Notes under the pieces: generated by a model
Seen by the model: the letters and a program-made list of their open reading frames with translations, nothing else
Databases searched by the model: none
Told to the model about the DNA's origin: nothing
Part shown: piece after piece, positions 8,581 to 31,002 of the stretch
Numbering within the stretch: the first letter of the stretch is position 1
Layout: each line of letters opens with the position of its first letter
Position numbers and translations under genes: made by a program
NCBI RefSeq assembly: GCF_007858275.1
Contig: NZ_VFEV01000015.1
Coordinates: 62,001 to 126,000, forward strand
From: Pseudomonas proteolytica
GTDB taxonomy: Bacteria > Pseudomonadota > Gammaproteobacteria > Pseudomonadales > Pseudomonadaceae
Reading direction: 5' to 3'
Length of the DNA: 64,000 bases

Positions 8581-11500
8581 GCGTCAGTCCCTTCAGTTTG
8601 CATACGTGTGGAGGGCGCTACCGTTTCCAGGTCGCGCCGTTCGATCATTTCGCCCATAGCCACGACGATTTTGCGCGGGCCTTCAAAGGGGTCGCGGGCG
8701 TGGGCGGCGAGCATGTTGTCCAGCAGGATCACATCGCCCTTGCGCCAGTCAAAGCGCACCGCGCAGGCCTCGTAGAGTTCGCCCAGTTGCTGCATCACCT
8801 CGTCTTCGATCGGGCTGCCGTCGCCGTAATACACGTGGCGCGGCATGCGCTCGGCGCCGAACAGGCCCAGCAGGTCGTCGCGCACGTCGGGGTCCAGGCA
8901 GTAGATATGGTGCAGTTGCACCTGGTTGAAGAAGGTTTTTTCGCCGGTGGCAGGGTGAGTGATGATCGCCGGGCACGGGGTGCGGATTTGCAGCTCGTCG
9001 TTGTCCAGCCAGGTCCACTGGATACCGGCCAGGGCGCAGCGCTGCTCGACCTGGGCGCGATCTTCAGTCTTGAAGAAGTGCTGCCAGGACACGTCGAGCT
9101 TGTCGGCGAAGGTGCGCACATACAGCAGGCCCTTGCTTTCGAAGGTATCGCGCAACGCCTGCGGTAGGCGCTGGTACATCAGCCGGCAATCGACCACCGG
9201 CGTGGCCCCGCCCACGGGCGAGGGTTGTTCACAGAAGAACAGTTGCTTGCGCGGCCAACGATCCTGGTGCGAGCTCTCGTTGTGGAACAGGATCATTTTC
9301 TTTTCCGGATACGGCGTGGAGCGGTAGGTATTCTTGCCGCCCTCTTTCTTCGGCAAGTCGCCGTACTGGCCGTACAGGCCCGGCTGGACCGCTTCGGCAA
9401 AGGCCTCGAAATCGTGGATATCGCGCATGGCAAAGCCACGGAACAGGATCCCCGCGTGCCGCGCGAGTTTCTCTTCGACCAGGGCGCGATTGGCCTGGAC
9501 CCAGGTCACCAGGTCGAGCCCCGGGTCGTTGGGCTCCATCAGCAACGGGAACACCTGGTCGGCGTTCAACAGCGATTCACGCATGACCGGCAGCGGCGCC
9601 CTGGCCACCGGGCTCGACGGTTTCTTGAGGAACTTGCCCAGCTTGTCGGCCTTCGGGCTGGCAGGTGCGGCAGGAGCAACAGCGGTATTCGACGGCATGA
9701 TGATGTCCCCTAATCGGATGTCTGGATCCATGACAATCTGTTGAAGAATTCCCATCCAGGCGCTCACAAGTTCGGTGATGCGCTCTTGTTTGAATAAGTC
9801 ATTGGCGTACTGCCAGGTGCCTTGCCACTGCCCAGCCTCTTCGTCGATAAACAGCGCCATATCGAACTTGGAATAGCCGCCCAGGCTGGGCACCATTTCC
9901 ACGGCAATGTCCGCCAGGCCCGCGCTGTGCACCGGCAGGTTGTTCATCACAAACAGCACTTGCACCAAGGGGTTGAAGCCCTTGTGACGCGGCACGTTGC
10001 TGGCTTCGGCGATCATGTCCAGGGGCAAGTCCTGGTGCTCGAAGGCCGTAAGCGTGGTTTCCCGGGCAGCAGCGAGGAAATCGCTGAACCGCGCCTTGGC
10101 GTCGAAGCGCGAACGCAGGGGCAGGATGTTGACGAAGAAACCAATCAGGCCTTCCAGCTCGGCATGCTGACGCCCCGCCACATCGGCGCCCACCAGCAGG
10201 TCGTCGCTGGCGGCGAGGCGGTGCAGCAACACCTGGAATGCGGCCAACAACGTGGTGTAAGGCGTGACACCCTGGCGTGCGGACAGGCTTTTCAGTGCCT
10301 CGCCCAACGCCGGCGGCACGCTGAATGACTCGCTGGAGCCCTCGAAGGACGGCATCGGCGGCCGCGCAAAGTCTGTCGGTAGCAGCAGTTGCCCAGGGTG
10401 ACCGGCCAGGGCGTCCTTCCAGTAGCCGGCCTGTTGCTGCAACACCCCGGCCTGTTCCAACGCCAACTGCCATTGGGCGTAGTCGCTGTATTGCACCGGC
10501 AGCGGCGGCAGATCGATGCCACGCCCCTGCTTGAGCGCGGCGTAGTGCTGCACCAGTTCACCCACCAGCACCGCCATCGACCAGCCATCGGAGATGATGT
10601 GGTGCATCGAATACAGCAGCACATGTTCATGGGCGCCCAGGCGCAGGATCTGCCCACGGAACAACGGCGCCTGTGCCAGGTTGATCGGGCGCCGGGTGTT
10701 GTCGAGGGTGGCCTGGGCGACCTGGGCTTCCTGTTCGATACGGTCCATGTGCGACAGGTCGACCAGGGCGAAGTCCACCGTCACGTCAGGTGCGATCACC
10801 GCCAGGGGATCGCCGTCATCGTCGGCGACATAAGCGGTGCGCAGCACCTCGTGGCGTTGCACCACGCACTTGAGGCTTTCCATCAGCAACGGCACCGAGA
10901 CTTCGCCCCGCAAGCGCAACGCCAACGGCATGCCATACGCGCCGTTGCCGGCCGAAAACTGCTCGGCCACCCACAAGCGGCGCTGGGCCAGGGACAAGGG
11001 CGCAGTGCTGCGCGGGCCATGGGCGTGCAAGGCGATCTGCGCCGGGGGTGCGGCCGAGCGGCTTGCCAGCAATGCGGCAAAGTCTTCCAGCACCGGGGCA
11101 TTGAACAGGTCACGCAAACCCGGGCTACTGGCCAGGGTCGGCTTGAGCCGCGCGATCACCTGGGTGGCCAGCAGTGAGTGCCCGCCCAACTCGAAGAAGT
11201 TGTCGCTCACCCCCACCTGTGCCAGGCCCAGCACCTGTTGCCAGACCTCGGCGATCTGCTGCTCCAGGGTGTTGCGCGGCGCGATGTAGTGCTGCTGCAA
11301 GGCACTGGCATCCGGCGCCGGCAACACCTTGCGGTCGAGCTTGCCGTTGGGGGTCAGCGGCAGGCTATCAAGGAACACCCAATGGCTGGGCACCATGTAT
11401 TCCGGCAGGTCGCCCTTGAGCTGACGCTTGCAGGCGTCACGTAACGCCTGCTCATCACTCACCGCTTGCATGGCGACCACGTACGCCACCAACTGCGGAT

Positions 11501-14307
11501 GGCCTGCGACGTCCCGCACCACCACGGCCGCTTCGCGCACCTGTGGTTGCTCCAGCAGTCGCGCTTCGATTTCCCCCAGTTCGATCCGCAACCCACGGAT
11601 CTTCACCTGGTGATCCACCCGACCGATGTACTCGATCACCCCATCCGCGCGGTAGCGCGCCAGGTCACCGGTGCGATACAGGCGCGCACCGGGAGCGCCG
11701 AATGGGTCGGGCAGGAAGCGCTCGGCGGTGAGTGCCGGACGCTGGAAATAACCCCGCGCCAGGCCGTCGCCGCCAATCAACAACTCGCCGGCGACCCCGA
11801 CTGCTACCGGCGCCAGGTTATCGTCGAGGATAGACAGGCTGGTATTGGCAATCGGCCCGCCGAGCCAGGGCTGTGGCTGGGTTGGCGCGAGTGGGTACTG
11901 CGCCGACCAGATGGTGGTTTCGGTCGGCCCGTAGAGGTTCCAGACCTGGGGCGATAGCGCCAAAAGGCGGGTCGCCAGTTCCAGGGGCAGCGCTTCGCCG
12001 CCGCACAATATCTTGCAGCCCTTGAGGGCATCCGCCTGGGGGTGATCGAGCAGCATGCGCCATGTGGAAGGCGTGGCTTGCAACACGCTGATGCGCTGCT
12101 GTTTGACCAGGGTGAGCAAGGCTTGCGGGTCGAGATTGATGTCCTGCCCGGTCAACACCAGGGTGGCGCCGACCAGCAGCGGCCCGTAGATTTCCAGGCC
12201 GAAAATATCGAACGAGAAGGTGGTCAGCGACAGCAACCGATCATGGGCGCCCAGCCCCGGCTGGCGGGCCATGCTGCACACGAAATTGGTCAGGGCGCCA
12301 TGGCGCACCATCACCCCTTTGGGTTTACCCGTGGAGCCGGAGGTGTAGATCACATAGGCCAAGTGTTCTGCGGTGCTGCGCGGCAGCGGGTTTTCCACGC
12401 TGTAGCCATCGAGCCACGCACCCGGCTGGTCCAGGGCCAACGCAGTGACCCCGGCCGGGATCGGCAAGCGCGCGAGCAACGGTGCCTGGGTCAGCAGCAG
12501 GGCCAGGCCGCTGTCTTGCATCATGTAGGCCAGGCGATCCTCGGGGTACGCCGGATCCAGCGGGATATAAGCGCCACCGGCCTTGAGAATCGCCAGCAGC
12601 CCGACCACCAGGTCGACACTGCGCTGCACCGCGATGCCCACTAGCACATCCGGGCCCACACCGCTTTCGATCAGGCGATGAGCCAGGCGGTTGGCCTGCT
12701 GGTTGAGCTGGGCAAAGGTCAGCGATTGGGTATCAAACACCAATGCCAGCGCATCCGGGGTACGGGCAGCCTGGGACTCGATCAACTGGTGGATGGCGCT
12801 GTCACGGGGGTAGTCGGCGGCGCTGGCGTTCCAGGTTTGCAGCGCCAGGTGTTGTTCGGCGGCGCTGAGCATCGGCAATTGGCCGATGCGCTGCCGGGGA
12901 TCATCGACCATGCCCTGCAACAAGGCCTGCCAGTGCCGCGCCATGCGCTCGACGGTCGAAGCGTCAAAGATATCGGTGGCATAGGTGAGCGCCGCCGACA
13001 GGCCGTCGGGGCCGTCGAAGGTGTTGAGGGTCAGGTCGAACGGCGCACTGAGGTTTTCCGAGTCGACGGGGGTACACAGCAGCCCCCCCAGGGGCTGGCC
13101 ATCGGCAAACCGCCCGGCTTCCATCTGGTGGTTGAACATGACCTGGAACAACGGCGTGTGCAGGCTATTGCGCTCGGGTTGCAGCGCCTCCACCAATTGC
13201 TCGAACGGCAGGTCCTGCCAGGTCTGGGCCTCGTGGGCGGCCGCCTTGACGGTTTGCACAAAATCCGCAAACGGCTGCTGGCTGTCGAGCGTGGCCTGCA
13301 TCACCTGGGTGTTGACGAAAAAGCCGATGACCCGCTCCGTCTCGGCCCGGTTGCGGTTGGCGGTGGGCACGCCGACCCGGATATCCGACTGGCCGCTGTA
13401 GCGGTGCAACAGCACCTGAAACGACGCCAGCAACAGCATGAACGGACTCACCCCTTGCTGCTGCGCCAAGCCCTTGAGGCCATCGCTCAAGGCGCGGTCC
13501 AACGCCAGCGGCAGTGTCGCGCCGCGCTGGTCCGGCGGCGCCAGGCGTGGGCGATCCACCGGTAGCTCAAGCAACACGTGCTCGCTGCCCAGCTTGGCGC
13601 GCCAGTAATCCAGCTGTCGACGCCCTTCCCCGGCCTCCAGCCACTGTCGTTGCCAGGCGGCGTAGTCGGCGTATTGAATGACCGGCGCCGGCAACTCACA
13701 AGACGTGCCCGTGACCTGGGCGATATACAGCGCCAGCAGCTCATCGATCATGATCTGCATCGACCAGCCATCGGTGATGATGTGGTGCAACGTCAGCACC
13801 AGCACATGCTCATCGTCCGCCAGGCGCAACACTGCGGCACGCATCAGCAGATCATGTTGCAGGTCGAACGGTTGGCTGCTCTGCGCCTGGACAAAGGCCT
13901 TGACTGCGGACTCGGGGTCGCCCGCCGCAGCGTCCTCTACCACGAGTTCCAGCGCTTCGATGGGCCGGACAATGCAACGCACCTGCTCATCCTGCTGCAC
14001 AAAGCCGGCGCGCAAGCCTTCATGGCGCGCCAACAGCTGCGACAGACTGCATTGCAGCGCCTCGACATCCAGTTGGCCCTTTAAACGCAATGCCGCGCAG
14101 ATGTTATAGGCACTGCCCTGAGGGTCGAACTGCCAGAGAAACCATTGCCGCTGTTGGGCATACGACAGTTGCTGAGGCCCGGTTTCGCTCGCCGGCACAA
14201 TCGGAAAACGCGCGACGTTGACGCCCTGTTGCTCCAGCTTGCTGAACAGTTGCGCGCGCTTGGGTGCGCTCAAGTCCTTGATGCGCGCCACCAGTTCCGC
14301 GGTTTTG

Positions 14308-14315
<8 letters not shown>
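8577..14315 (-). CDS. NRPS with C-terminal TauD/SyrP-like aspartate beta-hydroxylase: C-A(Gly)-T-C-TauD
   Basis: 1912 aa from the ATG at 14315, which overlaps the stop of the upstream NRPS gene (ATGCTTAA). C domain about 45-480 (HHIITDGWS, LCL type). A domain about 510-1010 (YTSGSTGKPKG, NLYGPTETTIW, YRTGDLARY); its pocket reads D-I-L-Q-L-G-L-I-W, the classic glycine code. Carrier FFELGGHSLL about 1070. A second C domain about 1130-1560 with intact HHIISDGWS is followed not by an A domain but by a Fe(II)/2-oxoglutarate dioxygenase of the TauD family (about 1590-1900): HxE in FHNESSH, a distal His in LAAHARDP, and the downstream Arg in GPRKIV. Such domains beta-hydroxylate carrier-bound Asp in siderophore NRPSs. 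No Asp A domain is present here, so its substrate should be the Asp loaded by the next protein. The upstream in-frame codons used by a longer reading start inside the previous gene and are not needed. Confidence 0.93.
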
Positions 14316-26598
<12,283 letters not shown>

Positions 26599-26653
26599 TT
26601 CTTGGGATCCGGAGCAATAGGCAGGAAGCACAAAGGCACGTCGTCCCTATAAA

Positions 26654-26677
26654 ACGAATCCAGACGGGAAAAATTAG
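26654..26677 (-). promoter_or_regulatory. candidate ECF (PvdS-type iron-starvation) promoter for the NRPS operon
   Basis: On the minus strand GCTAAT is followed after 16 bases by CGT (AAT 26673-26675, CGT 26654-26656), ~55 bases upstream of the NRPS start. The published PvdS box is TAAAT-N16/17-CGT. The -35 part matches three of five bases but keeps the AAT-N16-CGT spacing and the CCC tract after it. It fits the pyoverdine-type reading of the cluster; a match by eye only. Confidence 0.4.
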
Positions 26678-26794
26678 CGCAGGCGGGTGCAGTCATCAGG
26701 CGTTACATCAAAGCCGGGAGAAGTCCGCAAAGCGGTCCTATCATTGACGCACAACCATATTTGCAACTACATTTAGTTACACGCAGGGAACGCC

Positions 26795-27046
26795 GTGTCC
26801 AAAAATGAAAAGCTGCTCGCCAAACTGCTCAACCTGCAGATGGCATTCACCTGGCCTGAGCTCGTCACATTGCTGGGCTGGCTGGGTTATCGACAAATCG
26901 AAGGGGCTGGGAGCCGCGTCAAGTTCGACATCGGCGACCCGAGTGCAATGATCACCTTGCACAAGCCCCACCCTGGCAATGAGCTGAAACACTACATTCG
27001 GCGCCAGATCATTGAACAGTTGGAATCAGGAGGCTTGCTTCAATGA
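26795..27046 (+). CDS. hicA: HicA-family toxin (mRNA interferase)
   Basis: 83 aa with a GTG start behind AGGGA. The compact dsRBD-like HicA pattern is visible: an N-terminal helix (KLLAKLLNLQ), WPELVTLLGWLGY, the turn GAGSRVKF, then ITLHKPHPGNELKHYIRRQIIEQL. HicA proteins cleave mRNA and are neutralised by HicB. The catalytic His found in the GSxH loop of classical HicA is not there (GSRVKF); HicA relatives with a conserved KPHP motif are known, so activity may use other residues. The antitoxin start overlaps its stop (ATGA). It stands alone between the NRPS operon and an exporter, as mobile toxin-antitoxin pairs often do. Confidence 0.85.
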   Translation: MSKNEKLLAKLLNLQMAFTWPELVTLLGWLGYRQIEGAGSRVKFDIGDPSAMITLHKPHPGNELKHYIRRQIIEQLESGGLLQ

Positions 27047-27408
27047 GCAACCAGTTGAAATACAAAGGCTACATCGGCTCCATAGAAGCCAGCGTCGAGG
27101 ACAATTGCCTATTCGGCAAGCTGCTGTTTATCCGCGCCCTGGTCAGCTACGAAGGCCAGACCGTGGCCCAGTTGGAAGCCGCCTTTCGCGAGGCGGTGGA
27201 GGATTACCTGGCTACGTGCCAGACCTTGGGCCAGGCACCAGAAAAGCCCTGCAAAGGCTCATTCAATGTACGGGTGGGCCATGATCTGCACCTGGCCGCA
27301 GCCCTGGCGGCGACGCAGAAAAAGGTCACACTCAACGACCTGACGCGCCAGGCCTTGAACGAGTTCCTGCGTCATCATGCGGCAGACAGTCACCCCGCCC
27401 TGGGGTGA
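27043..27408 (+). CDS. hicB: HicB-family antitoxin
   Basis: 121 aa, translationally coupled to hicA by an ATGA overlap. The N-terminal half is a HicB-like ferredoxin-type fold (YKGYIGSIEASVEDNCLFGKL, ALVSYEGQTVAQLEAAFREAVEDYL); the C-terminal part (GSFNVRVGHDLHLAAALAATQ, LNDLTRQALNEFL) looks like a ribbon-helix-helix DNA-binding domain. HicB binds and blocks HicA and represses its own operon. It converges on the MFS gene, whose stop is one base away. Confidence 0.87.
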   Translation: MSNQLKYKGYIGSIEASVEDNCLFGKLLFIRALVSYEGQTVAQLEAAFREAVEDYLATCQTLGQAPEKPCKGSFNVRVGHDLHLAAALAATQKKVTLNDLTRQALNEFLRHHAADSHPALG

Positions 27409-27409
27409 C

Positions 27410-28582
27410 TTAGCCCAGGCGGCGGTAGCCCAGCACGGCGGCCGCCAGCACCACCGCCCCGGCCACCAGCGCCACCCAGAACCCGCTGGGGGCGCCGAAT
27501 TGATCGATCATCCAGCCGGAACTTGCCGCACCGATGGCCACGCCGATGCTCAGGCCGGTGATCAGCCAGGTCATGCCTTCGGTCAAGCGGCTGGGGGGGA
27601 CGACCTGCTCCACCAGCGCCATGGACACAATCAGCGTCGGCGCAAAAAACAGCCCGGACACAAACACCGCCAGCGCCAGCCCAAGGATATCCCCCACCCA
27701 CAACAACGGCAGCGTGGTCAACGCCGTGGCCAGGCCACAGAGCAGGAACTGCCGGGGCAACGGCATGTGCAATTTCAACGCCCCAAAGGCCAGCCCCGCC
27801 AGGCACGAGCCAATGGCATACACCGACAGCACAATACTCGCGGCTGCCGGTTGGCCCTGATGCTGGGCGAACGCTACGCTGACCACGTCCACCACACCGA
27901 CAATGGTGCCCATGGCCATCAGCAGGATCATCAGCACCAATACCGAAGGCTGGGTAATCAACCAGCGGCCCTGCTGCTCAAGCTGAGCGTGAATAGCCGG
28001 TTCAGTCTGTTTTTGCAGGACGAAGGTGGTCACGCCGACCGCCAGCAAGATCGCCCCCACCAGCGGGCCGGCTTCGGGAAACAGCAGCACGCACAGCCCT
28101 ACCGATATCGGTGGCCCAAGGATAAAGCACACCTCGTCCAGCACCGACTCCAGGGCAAAGGCGGTTTGCAAGCGGGGCTGGCCACGGTAGATCTCGGTCC
28201 AGCGCGCACGCACCATGGCCGACATATTGGGCATGCAACCGGCCAGGGCGGCGAAGATAAACAGCGTCCAGTCCGGTGCCTGCAAGCGGGTACACAACAA
28301 CAGCATCAACAGCGCGCCCCCGCCAATCACGGCCGCCACCGGCAATACGCGGCCCTGGCCGTAACGGTCTACCAGCCGTGAAACCTGCGGCGCGCAAAAC
28401 GCCGTAGCCAAGGCAAAGGTGGCCGCCACTGCGCCCGCCAGCCCATAACCACCGCGGACCTGGGACAACATGGTGATCAACCCGATACCGGTCATGGAAA
28501 TCGGCATGCGCGCGAGCATGCCGGCCGATACAAAAGCCCTGGAACCTGGCGCCTGAAACAGCTCGGCGTAGGGGTTTGCCAT
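27410..28582 (-). CDS. MFS transporter (12-TM drug/metabolite efflux type)
   Basis: 390 aa from the ATG at 28582 (MANPYAELF); the upstream in-frame codons are not needed. It has about twelve hydrophobic segments and the loop after TM2 APQVSRLVDRYGQGRVL, the MFS motif A region with the D-R-x-G-x-R-like pattern. The substrate cannot be read from sequence. It is divergent from a TetR repressor across 142 bp that hold two inverted repeats, so it is very probably the regulated target of that repressor. It ends one base from the convergent hicB. Confidence 0.88.
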   Translation of the reverse strand: MANPYAELFQAPGSRAFVSAGMLARMPISMTGIGLITMLSQVRGGYGLAGAVAATFALATAFCAPQVSRLVDRYGQGRVLPVAAVIGGGALLMLLLCTRLQAPDWTLFIFAALAGCMPNMSAMVRARWTEIYRGQPRLQTAFALESVLDEVCFILGPPISVGLCVLLFPEAGPLVGAILLAVGVTTFVLQKQTEPAIHAQLEQQGRWLITQPSVLVLMILLMAMGTIVGVVDVVSVAFAQHQGQPAAASIVLSVYAIGSCLAGLAFGALKLHMPLPRQFLLCGLATALTTLPLLWVGDILGLALAVFVSGLFFAPTLIVSMALVEQVVPPSRLTEGMTWLITGLSIGVAIGAASSGWMIDQFGAPSGFWVALVAGAVVLAAAVLGYRRLG

Positions 28583-28644
28583 GGTGCGTGTCCTCTTGCT
28601 GGGAGCCCTGGAGCTTGCCATTCAAGGCAATCCGGGCGAAATAT

Positions 28645-28657
28645 ATACGGTGCGTAT
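28645..28657. promoter_or_regulatory. candidate TetR operator, site 1
   Basis: ATACG-GTG-CGTAT, a 5+3+5 perfect inverted repeat in the MFS/tetR divergent promoter region, sharing the CGTAT half-site with site 2 at 28675-28691. Confidence 0.5.
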
Positions 28658-28674
28658 GTGACAAATCATGAGTA

Positions 28675-28691
28675 ACATACGCGGCGTATGT
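28675..28691. promoter_or_regulatory. candidate TetR operator, site 2
   Basis: ACATACGC-G-GCGTATGT, a perfect 8+1+8 inverted repeat 34 bases before the tetR start and about 90 bases from the MFS start. Size and placement fit a TetR dimer site controlling both divergent genes. Confidence 0.65.
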
Positions 28692-28724
28692 CAACTACCC
28701 ACCTGACCAGGACGAGCATTTTCC

Positions 28725-29309
28725 ATGAGCCGAGCCCGCGCCGAGATGATCGAAGAAACCCGCGCCCGCTTGCTAGCCAGCGCCCGCCACGCCTTTGCGA
28801 CCCAAGGTTTTGCCCATACCTCCATGGACGATTTCACCGCGCGCGCCGGCCTCACGCGAGGGGCGCTGTACCATCACTTTGGCGACAAAAAAGGCTTACT
28901 GGCAGCGGTGGTCGCGCAACTCGACAGCGAAATGGATGAGCACCTGCAACAAATCAGCGCCCAGGCCGCAAACCCCTGGGAGGGTTTTTGCGAACGCTGT
29001 CGCGCGTATTTGCGCATGGCCCAGGATCCGGAAATCCAGCGCATTGTGCTGCAAGATGCGCCGGCAGTGCTGGGTGCTGACGTCGGCGCCCAGCAGCAAT
29101 GCATCGACTCACTGCGTCGGCTCCTGGAGGGATTGATGCAGGTCGGATTGATTGAACAGGCCCCCAGCCTGGCGCTGGCCCGATTGATCAATGGCAGCCT
29201 GGTGGATACGGCGCAATGGATTGCCCATGCCGAACGCCCGGATGAATGCCTGGAGCAAGCGCTGCAAGGCTTGGATTTGCTGCTTCGGGGGTTGAAGCCT
29301 GTGGCCTGA
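28725..29309 (+). CDS. TetR/AcrR-family transcriptional repressor
   Basis: 194 aa. The N-terminal helix-turn-helix is plain: ETRARLLASARHAFATQGF, then TSMDDFTARAGLTRGALYHHFGDKKGLL, close to the TetR_N pattern. The C-terminal ligand domain is all-helical and not diagnostic. In this layout TetR proteins usually repress themselves and the divergent exporter until an inducer binds. Two palindromes in the shared promoter region (28645-28691) are the likely operators. Confidence 0.92.
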   Translation: MSRARAEMIEETRARLLASARHAFATQGFAHTSMDDFTARAGLTRGALYHHFGDKKGLLAAVVAQLDSEMDEHLQQISAQAANPWEGFCERCRAYLRMAQDPEIQRIVLQDAPAVLGADVGAQQQCIDSLRRLLEGLMQVGLIEQAPSLALARLINGSLVDTAQWIAHAERPDECLEQALQGLDLLLRGLKPVA

Positions 29310-29331
29310 GCCCCTAGCAAAGGGGGCTGCA

Positions 29332-29422
29332 GTGGCGAGGGGGCTTGCCCCGCTGGGTTGCGCAGCGACCCCAAAAAATGGGCCTGCTGCGCAGTCCAGC
29401 GGGGGACAAGCCCCCTCGCCAC
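29332..29422. repeat. REP-like imperfect long inverted repeat
   Basis: The arms GTGGCGAGGGGGCTTGCCCC and GGGGACAAGCCCCCTCGCCAC bracket a second complementary segment around CTGCGCAG. It is of the Pseudomonas REP/BIME type and lies between the tetR stop and the convergent exporter gene, where it could also serve as a transcription barrier for both. Confidence 0.75.
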
Positions 29423-29478
29423 AACAGGGCCCCTCTCCACAGTAGGCCCCTAACTACAACTACCCCTGGAAACGAGGC

Positions 29479-31002
29479 TCAGGTTCGCCGCAACAACAGC
29501 GCCGCCACCGCACACAACGTCAGCGCCACACACGCCAGGTAGAACGCGTCGCTGTAAGCCATCAAGAAGGACTGGTGCCGTACGCCCTGATCCAGCAACC
29601 CCAGCACCTGCTGGTGCTGCGGCCATTGTTCCTGCAGCAAACCGCCGCCCGGCAAGCGTTGTTGCAAGGCCGGCTCGAAAATGTTCAGCGATTCACCGAT
29701 CCGCGCCGAATGCACCTGCTCGCGTACCACCACCAACTGTGCCAGCAGGGCCGTACCCACTGCGCCGCCCAGATTACGCAACATCGAGAAGACCGCCGAG
29801 GCCGAGCCAGACTCGGCCTTGGCCAGCCCATGCACCGCCAGCACCGACAGCGCCACCATGATCAATGGTTGGCCGATGCCGCGCACCACGATCGAGGGGA
29901 TGATCACGTTACTGGCGCTGTCGGCCGACAAATGCGCGCCCATCCAACAGCCCAGGGCCATGATCGCGAAACCTGAAGCCACGAGGATTTTCGCGCTAAA
30001 CCACTTCATCAGCTGCGGCAAAAACGGCGCCAGCACCAGTTGCACCATGCCGTAGGCAATCAGGCTGATGCCGATTTCGCTGGCGTTGTAGCCCTGCATC
30101 TGGGACAGGTAGTTGGGCACCAGGAATACCAGGCCATAGGTGCTGGCACCGAAGATAAACATCGCCACGCTGGCCACGCCAAAGTTGTAGTGCGCCAACA
30201 ATCGCAGGTTGATAAAGCTTTTGCTGCCCCACAATTGGCGACCGATAAACCCTGCCAGCCCGACCACCGCCGCCAGGCTCATCCAAACAATAAAGGCCGA
30301 GCCGAACCAATCCTTGCGCCCGCCCTCCTCCAGCACGATCTGCAACGCGCCCAGGCCCAGCACCATGCACGCGATGCCCAGCCAGTCGCCTTGGCGCAAC
30401 AACCCAAGGTTCATCGGCTGGCGATCGATGGACCAGGCCACTGCCGCCAACAGCGCGATGCCGGGGAACAGCTGCAGGTAGAAGATCCAGCGCCACGAAT
30501 AGACATCGGTCAACCAGCCACCAATAGACGGCCCTGCGGCCTGGGCCACGCTGTTGGCCAGGCTGAACAGCGCCATGCCCAGCGGGATCTTGCTGGCGGG
30601 CAACTCGGTAATGATCAACTGGAACGATAGCGGAATCAGCACCGCTCCTGCGGCCCCTTGGATCACACGGATGATGATCATCACCGGCAGGTTCGGCGCC
30701 ATCGAACAGGCCACCGAGGCCACCAGAAAGACCCCGGAGCCCCACAGCATTACCCGCCGTAACGAGAACACCTGCACCAGCCATGCGGTGAGCGGGATCA
30801 TGATGATTTCCGCCACCAGGTAGGCCGTGGAAATCCACGATCCCTCCTCAAACGTAGCGCCCAGGGCCCCTTCGATTTCCGGCAACGCGGCACTGGTGAC
30901 ATGCACGTTCATGCCAGCCATGAAGCAACCGAACAGACCACCGATCACCGCGACCCAGGCGCGAAACGATACCGTCGAAGTGCTGCGCGCATCAGCCGCC
31001 AT
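29479..31002 (-). CDS. DHA2-family (EmrB-like) MFS drug exporter, 14 TM
   Basis: 507 aa with about fourteen transmembrane segments. EmrB-type motifs are visible: the first helix region GGLFGCFMAGMNVHVTSAALP, EEGSWISTAYLVAEIIMIPL and GPSIGGWLTDVYSWRWIFYLQ. The inner-membrane pump of a tripartite efflux system, it is third in an operon with the outer-membrane factor (32140-33618) and the HlyD-type adaptor (30992-32143), whose stop it overlaps by about 11 bases. The substrate is not predictable; relatives export hydrophobic toxins, fatty acids or phenolics. Confidence 0.92.
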   Translation of the reverse strand: MAADARSTSTVSFRAWVAVIGGLFGCFMAGMNVHVTSAALPEIEGALGATFEEGSWISTAYLVAEIIMIPLTAWLVQVFSLRRVMLWGSGVFLVASVACSMAPNLPVMIIIRVIQGAAGAVLIPLSFQLIITELPASKIPLGMALFSLANSVAQAAGPSIGGWLTDVYSWRWIFYLQLFPGIALLAAVAWSIDRQPMNLGLLRQGDWLGIACMVLGLGALQIVLEEGGRKDWFGSAFIVWMSLAAVVGLAGFIGRQLWGSKSFINLRLLAHYNFGVASVAMFIFGASTYGLVFLVPNYLSQMQGYNASEIGISLIAYGMVQLVLAPFLPQLMKWFSAKILVASGFAIMALGCWMGAHLSADSASNVIIPSIVVRGIGQPLIMVALSVLAVHGLAKAESGSASAVFSMLRNLGGAVGTALLAQLVVVREQVHSARIGESLNIFEPALQQRLPGGGLLQEQWPQHQQVLGLLDQGVRHQSFLMAYSDAFYLACVALTLCAVAALLLRRT

